Origin: SAR202 cluster bacterium
Lineage (GTDB): Bacteria > Chloroflexota > Dehalococcoidia > UBA3495
Reading direction: 5' to 3'
Assembly (NCBI GenBank): GCA_009392075.1
Contig: VFHG01000230.1
Coordinates: forward strand, 1 to 8,328
DNA length: 8,328 nucleotides
The position numbers and the translations under genes were made by a program. Positions 1 through 6,332 of this stretch are shown piece after piece. Position 1 is the first letter of the stretch; the number at the start of each line of letters is the position of its first letter. The notes under the pieces were generated by a model that did no database searches, had not been told where the DNA came from, and worked only from the letters and a program-made list of their open reading frames with translations.

Positions 1-923
1 TCTTCGATGTCGATGACCGGCATTGCCTCCGTATTTTCCAGAGATGTGATAGTGTCGCCGATGGAAACCCCTTCGGGTCCGGTGATGCCCACGATATCCC
101 CGGCCGTGGCCTCGGGAACTTCCACGCGTTCCATCCCTCGGAATACGAAGATTCGCTCCAGGTTGTGAACGGACGTCTGTTCGTCCCGGGCCAATAGCGC
201 CACATTATCGCGTAGCTTGAGAGTGCCCCTGGTGACACGGCCTAAAGCCACTTGTCCCAGATAATTATCGTAGTCCAGAGCGGCCACCAGCATCTGCAAA
301 GGGGCGCCCGGGTCGCCGGTGGGCGCCGGCACCGATTCTAAGATCGCATCAAAGAGAGGAGACATATCGGTCCCCTCCACCGCCGGGTCAGTGGTGGAGT
401 AGCCGGACTTGGCCGACGTATAGATGACAGGGTACTCAAGTTGCTCGGCATTGGTGGCCAGTTCCAAGAACAGGTCTTGGACCATCTCCTCTACTTCAGC
501 CACACGGGCCTCAGGCCTGTCGATCTTGTTGATCACGACCATTGGGATGACGTTTTGGCGCAGTGCCTGGCGCAGCACATAGGTCGTTTGTGGCATGGGC
601 CCGTCCACGGCGTCCACCAGAAGTAGACAGCCGTCGGCCATGTTCATGATCCGCTCGACCTCGCCGCTGAAATCGGCGTGACCCGGCGTATCGATGATGT
701 TGATCCTCACACCCTTGTAGGTGACGGAGGCGTTCTTCGCCAGGATGGTGATCCCGCGCTCCCGCTCAAGCGGGTTGGTGTCCATGATCAGCTCACCAAC
801 CTGCTGGTGAGCGCGGAAGACCTGGCCCTGTTTCAACAAAGCGTCGACCAAGGTGGTTTTGCCATGATCAACGTGTGCGATTATGGCCAGATTGCGAATG
901 TCGTTGTTCTGAAAATTGCTCAA
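1..923 (-). CDS. typA: Translational GTPase TypA/BipA, N-terminal half (partial at window edge)
   Basis: Ribosome-binding GTPase of the EF-G/LepA class, involved in ribosome assembly and in stress or cold adaptation. The 307 visible residues carry every GTPase motif: G1 AHVDHGKTT (residues 16-24), the switch I segment ERERGITI (53-60), G3 DTPGH (78-82), G4 NKID (132-135) and G5 TSAKSG (169-174). NKIDRPEAR after G4 is typical of TypA rather than LepA or EF-G. The translation continues through the EF-Tu-like second domain to GDTI and VIDIE at the edge. TypA is usually about 600 residues, so roughly half is missing. The start is taken as TTG at 923-921, giving the usual short lead before RNLAIIAHVDHGKTT, with a weak AGGGT-like Shine-Dalgarno upstream. 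An in-frame ATG at 953-951 would add ten residues (MLSWWVGSIN) and is the alternative. The gene is divergent from all the others. Confidence 0.95.
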   Translation of the reverse strand, partial: MSNFQNNDIRNLAIIAHVDHGKTTLVDALLKQGQVFRAHQQVGELIMDTNPLERERGITILAKNASVTYKGVRINIIDTPGHADFSGEVERIMNMADGCLLLVDAVDGPMPQTTYVLRQALRQNVIPMVVINKIDRPEARVAEVEEMVQDLFLELATNAEQLEYPVIYTSAKSGYSTTDPAVEGTDMSPLFDAILESVPAPTGDPGAPLQMLVAALDYDNYLGQVALGRVTRGTLKLRDNVALLARDEQTSVHNLERIFVFRGMERVEVPEATAGDIVGITGPEGVSIGDTITSLENTEAMPVIDIE

Positions 924-943
924 ATTAATTGACCCTACCCACC

Positions 944-972
944 ATGATAGCATCCAGCCATCTTTATTGCAG
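944..972 (-). promoter_or_regulatory. Possible sigma70-type promoter for typA
   Basis: On the minus strand, TATCAT (949-944) matches the -10 consensus at five of six bases. It lies 17 bases from CTGCAA (972-967), which matches the -35 box at only three. Transcription would begin near 937, leaving a leader of about 14 bases before the TTG start. If correct, this rules out the upstream ATG at 953-951 as the start. The -35 is poor, so this is tentative. Confidence 0.25.
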
Positions 973-1045
973 GACTTAGCATATCCAGTTACGGAAGCCA
1001 GGCGGCAGGGTATGTCCCTGATTCGTATGCTTACGTGGCCCCTGA

Positions 1046-1087
1046 CGAGATTCGCTGTCGTTTCGCGAGCCAAATACCCGAATCTCG
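1046..1087. repeat. Spaced 9-bp perfect inverted repeat
   Basis: CGAGATTCG at 1046-1054 and its exact reverse complement CGAATCTCG at 1079-1087 are separated by 24 bases. The centre-to-centre distance of 33 bases is close to three helical turns, as in operators bound by dimers or tetramers. Further GATTC half-sites lie at 1020-1024 and 1087-1091. It sits about 125 bases upstream of the typA start and 300 bases upstream of the DinB-type gene. The arms could also form a hairpin with a long loop. Function is inferred only. Confidence 0.4.
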
Positions 1088-1210
1088 ATTCATTGGTGTG
1101 ACGGCTGGAGGGGAGTGGGCCGGACTCGCGGGAGGCATAGCCTGGCTAGGCTCACCAACTTACCTGACGGTCCCAGATTCCACGCTTTGCTCAATTCACG
1201 CCACGGGAGA

Positions 1211-1228
1211 GTTAGGGCCGTCCCTAAC
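1211..1228. repeat. 7-bp inverted repeat, tetraloop hairpin
   Basis: GTTAGGG (1211-1217) and CCCTAAC (1222-1228) flank the loop CCGT. No T-run follows on either strand, so it is not a standard intrinsic terminator. It may be a protein-binding palindrome or a structured transcript end. Confidence 0.35.
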
Positions 1229-1331
1229 CCACTGACAAATCCAGGATCGTGGGCTAGCTGGATAGATACGGCAAGCCGTTTTAGGTGTCCGTTCTCGTTG
1301 ATTATCGGGACTGCCCCATCATCAGGCGGTG

Positions 1332-1340
1332 TGGCATAAT
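1332..1340 (+). promoter_or_regulatory. Likely extended -10 promoter for the DinB-type gene and unit 1
   Basis: TGG followed by CATAAT (1335-1340) fits the extended -10 pattern TGnTATAAT with one mismatch. No good -35 box lies 16-18 bases upstream, which extended -10 promoters tolerate. Transcription would begin near 1347, giving a leader of about 48 bases. That leader contains a 5-bp hairpin (1363-1376) and a 4-bp hairpin (GTCT 1379-1382 with AGAC 1387-1390) that partly covers the Shine-Dalgarno. Confidence 0.4.
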
Positions 1341-1394
1341 CCCCGTGTCTTTCGAATTTGCGCCCGCTTACGCGGGAGGTCTACGGAGACGTCC

Positions 1395-1937
1395 ATGGAT
1401 GCCATTAAATTTATCTCAGACTGCCTGGCCGAAGTTCACCTCAGATTGATGGCCACCTGCGACAACCTGACCAACGATGAACTGCTCTGGCGTCCGGCCC
1501 CAACAGCGAACAACATTGGTTTCATCGTGTGGCACCTGGCCAGAGGCGAAGACGCACGCATCACCAACACCGGCAGGCTGGACGAGGACATCTGGGCCAC
1601 TGAACTCTGGTACGAGCGATTCGGCCAGCCGATCACGGCTCCTGACCCCGGGGACCGCATGGGCCTCCGCGCGCTGGCCATACCTTCTTTGGAAGTGCTG
1701 GTCGGTTATGCCGAATCGGCGCACCAGCGGACCTTAAAATACCTATCTAGGCTGTCCGATAACGACCTGGACCAAGCTCCTGACCCAGACCGGCCTGATT
1801 TCACGGTAGCCGGCTCTCTCCGTCATCTGGTCACCCACAAGAACAATCACCACGGACAGATAGACTACCTGCGCGGCCTCCAGGATGAGGCTTGGGACTT
1901 GCCCAGGGGCACCGGAATAGTGCTTCCCCGGCCCTGA
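1395..1937 (+). CDS. DinB/YfiT-superfamily four-helix metalloprotein
   Basis: A 180-residue protein of the DinB/YfiT-like superfamily. These are four-helix bundles with a three-histidine metal site, and the family includes thiol transferases, mycothiol-dependent isomerases and many damage-induced proteins of unknown role. The expected triad is visible: His47 in the helix-2 segment VWHLARGEDA, and His148 and His152 in an HxxxH arrangement within HKNNHHGQIDYLRG. Family length is 150-180 residues, so it is complete. The frame stays open upstream to a GTG at 1329. ATG at 1395 is preferred because GGAG (1385-1388) precedes it by six bases and the helical fold starts there. It opens unit 1, ending 51 bases before the molybdenum hydroxylase gene. 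No signal peptide is seen, so it should be cytoplasmic. The exact reaction cannot be assigned. The name DinB here refers to the Bacillus-type fold, not DNA polymerase IV. Confidence 0.85.
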   Translation: MDAIKFISDCLAEVHLRLMATCDNLTNDELLWRPAPTANNIGFIVWHLARGEDARITNTGRLDEDIWATELWYERFGQPITAPDPGDRMGLRALAIPSLEVLVGYAESAHQRTLKYLSRLSDNDLDQAPDPDRPDFTVAGSLRHLVTHKNNHHGQIDYLRGLQDEAWDLPRGTGIVLPRP

Positions 1938-1988
1938 TACCCGCTGATTAACCCTACTGGATCAAACGCCAAACCAACGGAGTGAAAT

Positions 1989-4223
1989 ATGGCCGCCACC
2001 GGTACCGCCATCGGACAATCGATAACCAGGGGAGAAGGCCCGGACAAAGTCTCCGGCAAGGCGATCTACGCCGCGGACATCTCTCTGCCGGGGATGCTCT
2101 GGGGCCGGGTGCTTCGCAGTCCTTACCCTTACGCCCGCATCGTCAGCGTCGACACCTCCCAAGCTGTCGCTTTGCCCGGCGTCCACGCCGTTGTCACCGG
2201 CCAAGACATGCCCGACGCCAAGATTGGCCGCCGCATGGTTGATATGCCTATCTTGGCCCAGGGAGTTGTCCGTTTCGTGGGCGAAAAGGTGGCCGCCGTG
2301 GCCGCCGCCGATGAAGATATCGCCGACGAAGCACTGCTCCTGATCGAGGTCGTCTACGAAGAACTGGACCCGGTCTACGACGCCGAAGAAGCCATGAGCG
2401 ACGATGCTCCGGACCTCCATCCCGAGATGGAGTCTTATCTGGGCCTGCCCCAGCCTCCATCAGGAATTAAGAACACCTTTGCCCACATCACCTGGGAGAA
2501 GGGCGACATCGAGCAGGGTTTCAAGGAATCGGACTTGATCTTTGAGCATTCTTTCAACGCCCAATTGATGCACCAGGCGTACATCGAGCCTCACGCCTGT
2601 GTGGTCAGCGCCGAGGAATCGGGCCAGGTACAGATATGGGCCAACAATAAAGATCCCTACATGCTGCGCGACCAACTAGCTTCGGCCTGGAGCGTTACCG
2701 CGGAGAACATCGTGCTCCACCCTAGCACCATCGGCGGCGATTTCGGAGGCAAGGGCTCGTTCATGGACGTGCCTCTCTGCTACTACCTGTCCAAGCGTTC
2801 GGGCCGTCCGGTGAAGATGGTCATGGATTACATCCAAGAACTGATGGCCGGCAACCCGCGCCACCCGGCGGTGATGACCATCAAGACCGGGGTGATGAAG
2901 GACGGGACCATCAAGGCCAGACAGGCCAGGGCGGTATTTGATAGCGGGGCCTACGGCGCCTTCAAACCCACCGTCTATCTTAGGGGCGCCGACCATCTCT
3001 GCGGCGTCTACAAAGTCCCTCACGCCAGGATCGACAGCTATACCGTCTACACCAATAACGTCCCCCGCGGCCACATGCGCAGTCCCGCCAAACCCCAGGT
3101 GGTCTTCGCCGTGGAGTCGCACATGGACATGATTGCCCAAGAACTGGGCCTAGACGCATACGAGTTCCGGCTGAAGAATGTCATGCGCGAGGGCGACGCC
3201 TCGCCCGTAGGACACCACTGGCAACAGATCAAGGCGGTAGAGACGCTCGAGGCGGCGGCCAAGGCGGCAGGGATCACCGGACCAGAAAGCACGGCCTTGC
3301 CGCCCAACACCGGCCGCGGCATGGCCATGACCGACCTAGTCCAGGGCACGGGCCAGTTCGCCGCCAAGATTGGACTCACCGACGAGGGCAACCCACAACT
3401 GCACATGGCCTTCTGGGACACGGGCACCGGCTCTCACACCGTGCTACGGCAGATGGTGGCCGAAGAATTGACCCTGGACACTTCTGATGTGGAAATAGTT
3501 CTGGAAAACACGGCCAATATGCCCTACAGCTCTGGCTCCGGCGGCAGCCGGGTTACCTACACCGCCGGACAGGCGGTGGTGGGCGCGGCCAAGGAATTGC
3601 GGGCCAAACTGGTTGAAGCGGCATCGCCGCTATTGGACGCTCCGGACGACCAAGTTTCCATGCAGAACGGTCTCCTGGTGGCGGCCGGACGCACCATAAC
3701 CATCGCCGAGGTTATCGCGCGCACCGGCGGAGAAGAACTAACGGGGCAGACAAGCGTGACCTCGGAGACCCCTGAACTAACATCGTTCTGCACTCAGGTG
3801 GCCGAGGTCCACGTGGACACGGAGACCGGCGAGATAACGGTCAACAAGATCGTCACGGCCCACGACATCGGCGCGATTCTGAACCCGTTGAACCACCAGG
3901 GTCAGGTGGAAGGCGGCCTGATCCAGGGTCTGGGTTATGCCTTGATGGAAGAACTGGAACTGGAAGACGGCCACATCTCCACCCTAAGTTTCGGCGACTA
4001 CAAGATACCCACCTCCGCCGACGTCCCAGTGATGGAAACCGTATTGATCCAAGGCGAAGCCGGCCCCGCCCCTTACGAGAGCAAAGGCATCGGAGAAAGC
4101 AGCAACATCCCCGTAGCCGGAGCCATCGCCAACGCAGTATTTGACGCCGTAGGGGTCCGCATCACGGACTTGCCGGTGACGGCGGATAAGGTGCTGGCCG
4201 GGTTGCGGGAATTAGGGAAATAG
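1989..4223 (+). CDS. Xanthine dehydrogenase family molybdopterin-binding (large) subunit
   Basis: Catalytic subunit of a molybdenum hydroxylase (CoxL/XdhA/aldehyde oxidase family), which hydroxylates aldehydes or N-heterocycles with oxygen from water. The 744 residues are full length for a separate large subunit. An N-terminal hammerhead domain (about 15-130, with GPDKVSGKAIYAADI and LRSPYPYARI) leads into two molybdopterin-binding domains. Diagnostic segments are HQAYIEPHACVV (195-206), GGDFGGKG (249-256), the substrate-loop arginine Arg364 in GHMRSPAKPQ, and the catalytic glutamate Glu703 in KGIGES. The position of the purine-contacting Glu of mammalian xanthine oxidase (GGKE) is Gly256, and the CoxL copper-site loop VAYRCSFR is absent, so neither xanthine nor CO is a likely substrate. 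GGAGTG (1979-1984) precedes ATG by four bases. Unusually, no 2Fe-2S or FAD subunit gene adjoins it. A flavin monooxygenase follows after 17 bases. Confidence 0.93.
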   Translation: MAATGTAIGQSITRGEGPDKVSGKAIYAADISLPGMLWGRVLRSPYPYARIVSVDTSQAVALPGVHAVVTGQDMPDAKIGRRMVDMPILAQGVVRFVGEKVAAVAAADEDIADEALLLIEVVYEELDPVYDAEEAMSDDAPDLHPEMESYLGLPQPPSGIKNTFAHITWEKGDIEQGFKESDLIFEHSFNAQLMHQAYIEPHACVVSAEESGQVQIWANNKDPYMLRDQLASAWSVTAENIVLHPSTIGGDFGGKGSFMDVPLCYYLSKRSGRPVKMVMDYIQELMAGNPRHPAVMTIKTGVMKDGTIKARQARAVFDSGAYGAFKPTVYLRGADHLCGVYKVPHARIDSYTVYTNNVPRGHMRSPAKPQVVFAVESHMDMIAQELGLDAYEFRLKNVMREGDASPVGHHWQQIKAVETLEAAAKAAGITGPESTALPPNTGRGMAMTDLVQGTGQFAAKIGLTDEGNPQLHMAFWDTGTGSHTVLRQMVAEELTLDTSDVEIVLENTANMPYSSGSGGSRVTYTAGQAVVGAAKELRAKLVEAASPLLDAPDDQVSMQNGLLVAAGRTITIAEVIARTGGEELTGQTSVTSETPELTSFCTQVAEVHVDTETGEITVNKIVTAHDIGAILNPLNHQGQVEGGLIQGLGYALMEELELEDGHISTLSFGDYKIPTSADVPVMETVLIQGEAGPAPYESKGIGESSNIPVAGAIANAVFDAVGVRITDLPVTADKVLAGLRELGK

Positions 4224-4240
4224 ATCTAGACCAAGGTTAA

Positions 4241-5215
4241 ATGATGCGATTCGGAATGTTTGGAAGCGCTCAGGCTAGCAGGGGTGGACCCGATACCGAT
4301 AGCGGGGCCGGGTTCCGGGAGTTCGTTGAACGCAACATTGAAGCAGAGGCGCTGGGGTATCACAGTACCTTTCTAGTGGAGCACCACTTCACCGGCTTCG
4401 GGCAGGTGTCTGCAACCTTAAACCTGCTGACCTGGATCGGCGCTCTCACATCGACGCTGCGCCTGGGCACGGCGGTCACGGTTCTACCCTGGCACAACCC
4501 CGTGTTGCTAGCGGAGCAGATCGCCACTCTGGACCTACTCTCAGAAGGCCGGGTCGATGCCGGGATCGGCAAAGGCTACCGGCTCAAGGAGTTCGAGGGG
4601 TTCGCCATGCCCGTTGAAGAGGCTGACGCCCGTTTTGAAGAATGCCTAGAGGTTATGCTCAAAGCTTGGACTTCGGACTCTCCATGGTCACATCGGGGCA
4701 AATACTGGCAGTACGACAACGTCGTGGTCGAGCCCCCTAGCACCCAGAAACCCCACCCCCAGCTATGGATGGGCGCCGGCAGTCCCCGGTCGGTGAAGCA
4801 AGTTGCCCAGCTTGGCTTCAACATGCTACTGGGCCAGTACGATTCTTTCGATATGATCGTAGATGAAATTGCGATGTATAAATCGGAGATCGAGTCTTTA
4901 GGCCGAACCTTCGACCCGATGAGCGTGGCGGTAGCCCGCTCAGTGAATATCGTCAACTCCAATGACGAGTATGAAGAGGCTATGAACAACCGGATGGTAG
5001 CGCGCCGTCGGACCCAAGAACACGCCCTTCAATCCAGTTTCCAGGACACTCGCGAAGCAACTGAAGCGGGTACCATCTATGGATCGCTGGAGCATGTGAC
5101 AAAAGAGATCCAGACGTTGCGGGACGTCGGAATCGAATACGTGCTTCTCAATTGCCCAGCGGGTATATCCACTCTGAGGCGTTTCGCAAAAGACGTGATT
5201 CCGTCATTCGCCTGA
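4241..5215 (+). CDS. LLM-class flavin-dependent oxidoreductase (luciferase-like monooxygenase)
   Basis: A 324-residue TIM-barrel protein of the bacterial luciferase-like superfamily. Members use reduced FMN, or F420, to oxygenate or oxidise small organics. Visible features are the N-terminal strand RFGMFGS (3-9), EHHF (47-50) as in LuxA-like proteins, the core segment LGTAVTVLPWHNPVLLAEQ, and the LLSEGRVDAGIGKGY turn followed by EFEGF. PHPQLWMGAGSPRSV is the usual downstream strand that contacts flavin phosphate. Length matches the family (310-350). The start has tandem ATGs at 4241 and 4244. AAGG at 4233-4236 is better spaced for the second, which would give MRFGMFG. Starting 17 bases after the hydroxylase gene, it is almost surely cotranscribed with it, suggesting consecutive steps on one substrate. 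FMN is more likely than F420 from the EHHF form, but the sequence does not settle this. Confidence 0.92.
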   Translation: MMRFGMFGSAQASRGGPDTDSGAGFREFVERNIEAEALGYHSTFLVEHHFTGFGQVSATLNLLTWIGALTSTLRLGTAVTVLPWHNPVLLAEQIATLDLLSEGRVDAGIGKGYRLKEFEGFAMPVEEADARFEECLEVMLKAWTSDSPWSHRGKYWQYDNVVVEPPSTQKPHPQLWMGAGSPRSVKQVAQLGFNMLLGQYDSFDMIVDEIAMYKSEIESLGRTFDPMSVAVARSVNIVNSNDEYEEAMNNRMVARRRTQEHALQSSFQDTREATEAGTIYGSLEHVTKEIQTLRDVGIEYVLLNCPAGISTLRRFAKDVIPSFA

Positions 5216-5261
5216 AGTTTCTATACCTTAGGAGCAGACCTCCCCAGGCCTGAAACAGAAA

Positions 5262-5284
5262 AAGCCCCTCCTATCAAGGGGCTT
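5262..5284. terminator. Hairpin terminator after unit 1, possibly bidirectional
   Basis: AAGCCCCT (5262-5269) pairs perfectly with AGGGGCTT (5277-5284) around a seven-base loop. On the plus strand the following TTCTTA is only a moderate T-tract. On the minus strand the stem runs into TTTTTCTGTT, a better one. It lies 47 bases after the monooxygenase stop, so it probably ends unit 1. Confidence 0.6.
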
Positions 5285-5313
5285 CTTATGCCTGAATGCA
5301 TCGGGCAAAAAAA

Positions 5314-5343
5314 GAGCGCTCTCAGTAGTTTCTGAAAACGCTC
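5314..5343 (-). terminator. Second hairpin, T-run facing the minus strand
   Basis: GAGCG (5314-5318) pairs with CGCTC (5339-5343), with inner TCAG (5322-5325) and CTGA (5332-5335) pairing inside. Read on the minus strand, the stem is followed by seven T (complement of the A-run 5307-5313). Nothing T-rich follows on the plus strand. It therefore looks like an intrinsic terminator for minus-strand transcription, although no minus-strand gene lies upstream of it in the window. Confidence 0.4.
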
Positions 5344-5470
5344 CACTATCATAGCATGCATGGCCTAAAGTTGTCAACTGTTTGTGCCCAAATTGGCGAA
5401 ATACCCACTAAACATAAACTAGCATCAAAACATGTTGGAGGCGGCCAGGCAGCAGCTAAGCGCCGTTTTA

Positions 5471-5499
5471 TTCGCACGGCCACCCCGTTTATATATAAT
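5471..5499 (+). promoter_or_regulatory. Sigma70-type promoter of the aldolase-deacylase unit
   Basis: A perfect TATAAT at 5494-5499 stands 17 bases from TTCGCA (5471-5476), which matches four of six -35 bases including TT and CA. Transcription would begin near 5506, about 30 bases before the aldolase ATG. It is the best promoter in the window and decides the start of the next gene. Confidence 0.65.
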
Positions 5500-5535
5500 A
5501 GGCCATCATCAATCCAGGAAGGAACCATACCAACA

Positions 5536-6300
5536 ATGCGAACCAACACCACCAAAACCAAACTTGCCGAGGGCAAAGTTGCTTTCGGCGCAATCGTCAG
5601 CCGCTTCTCCCCCGATATAGTAGAGATTTTCGGAACCATCGGATTCGACTTCGTGATGATCGACTGCGAACACGGCCCCATGAACCTCGACCAGGTCGAA
5701 CACATGGTCCGGGCCGCCGAATCTTTCAATATCACACCCATCACACGAATCCCCAACCACGAGGAGTCCACCATCCTCCGGTTCTTGGATCGAGGTGTCC
5801 AGGGAATCATAGTGCCGCACATCAACACCAAAGAGGACGCCGAGTCTGTAGCCCGATCAGCACGGTACTACCCTGATGGCCGCCGCGGCATGGCCGGTAG
5901 CGGCCGAGCACACGATTACGGCTCGGGAGGCTCTGATTCAACCACATTCATCAATTCCCAGGTGTTGGTTGTTCCCATGTGCGAAGAAACCGAGGCAGTG
6001 GAGAATCTGGACGACATTCTAAGCGTCCCTGGCGTAGACGTTGTCCACGTGGCCGCCAGTGACTTGGGCCAAAGCATGGGCAATCCAGGACGTGAAAAAG
6101 TTCGGGAAGTCATGAGCCAAGTTATCCCCAGGATCAGAAGCGCAGGTAAAAGCTGTGGCGCAGGCGGTAACTCCCCTTCAGACGCCGCTGGAGTAGCGGA
6201 GTTTATCAACCTAGGCGCCAACTTCATCACCGTATCCTCACAAGGCTTGCTACGCCTCGCCGGACAGGATTTCCTCAAAAGGGTAGAAGCGGAGCTCTAG
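5536..6300 (+). CDS. HpcH/HpaI-type class II aldolase
   Basis: A 254-residue member of the HpcH/HpaI aldolase/citrate lyase family: metal-dependent TIM-barrel enzymes that cleave or join 2-keto acids, usually releasing pyruvate. Active-site residues align well with E. coli HpaI: His46 in DCEHGP (catalytic base), Arg71 in RIP (pyruvate binding), and metal ligands Glu151 (in CEETEAVENL) and Asp176 (in AASDLGQSMG). The usual GPND before the metal Asp is AASD here. YYPDGRRG (111-118) and GVQGIIVPHINT are also family segments. ATG at 5536 is chosen because it gives the family length of about 250 and lies 30 bases after the promoter start point. AGGAAGGA (5516-5523) is the Shine-Dalgarno, 12 bases away, rather far. 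The in-frame ATG at 5356 would add 60 unrelated residues. It is the first gene of unit 2, 32 bases before the deacylase. The substrate is unknown; 4-hydroxy-2-ketoacids and sugar-derived ketoacids are family precedents. Confidence 0.9.
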   Translation: MRTNTTKTKLAEGKVAFGAIVSRFSPDIVEIFGTIGFDFVMIDCEHGPMNLDQVEHMVRAAESFNITPITRIPNHEESTILRFLDRGVQGIIVPHINTKEDAESVARSARYYPDGRRGMAGSGRAHDYGSGGSDSTTFINSQVLVVPMCEETEAVENLDDILSVPGVDVVHVAASDLGQSMGNPGREKVREVMSQVIPRIRSAGKSCGAGGNSPSDAAGVAEFINLGANFITVSSQGLLRLAGQDFLKRVEAEL

Positions 6301-6332
6301 CGACTCGAAATCTTTAGCAGCACGAGTAACAC

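Larger units (their letters stand above)
924..1394. other. Divergent intergenic region between typA and the DinB-type gene
   Basis: A 471-base spacer with no convincing gene. Short open frames of 60-75 codons exist on the plus strand, for example near 1035-1235 and 1115-1339. They overlap one another, have no good Shine-Dalgarno and encode nothing recognisable. Structures seen are a spaced 9-bp inverted repeat (1046-1087), a 7-bp tetraloop hairpin (1211-1228), a small ACGGC-AA-GCCGT palindrome followed by TTTT (about 1269-1284), and a CCCGC/GCGGG hairpin in the leader (1363-1376). Candidate promoters face outward at both ends. No tRNA or riboswitch was recognised. For two genes alone the spacer is long, so a regulatory role or a decayed gene is possible. 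Confidence 0.6.
5216..5535. other. Intergenic region separating unit 1 and unit 2
   Basis: A 320-base spacer without a supported gene. It holds two hairpins (5262-5284 and 5314-5343) and then a sigma70-type promoter (5471-5499). The frame of the following aldolase stays open back to an ATG at 5356, but that stretch has no family resemblance and lies largely upstream of the promoter, so it is treated as non-coding. Bases 5345-5470 show nothing recognisable. Confidence 0.6.

Noticed and set aside
441..932. Plus-strand open frames opposite typA
   Set aside because: They are antisense to a complete set of conserved GTPase motifs on the minus strand.
1269..1284. ACGGC-AA-GCCGT palindrome followed by TTTT as a terminator
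   Set aside because: The effective stem is only about 4 bp with a tetraloop, the T-run is short and no gene precedes it on the plus strand.
1125..1320. tRNA-like stretches (GGCATAGCCTGGCTAGGC; GGGCTAGCTGGATAGATACGG)
   Set aside because: They recall D-arm sequence, but no TpsiC GTTCRA motif, matching acceptor arms or anticodon arm could be found in register.
1035..1339. Overlapping plus-strand open frames of 60-75 codons in the spacer
   Set aside because: They lack a Shine-Dalgarno, overlap each other in different frames and show no recognisable fold or motif.
1962..2420. Long minus-strand open frame opposite the hydroxylase gene
   Set aside because: It is a shadow of the GC-rich codon pattern of the plus-strand gene. 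The protein is low-complexity and has no family features.
1989..4223. CO dehydrogenase large subunit (coxL)
   Set aside because: The VAYRCSFR copper-site loop is absent and the aligned region reads GHMRSPAKPQ.
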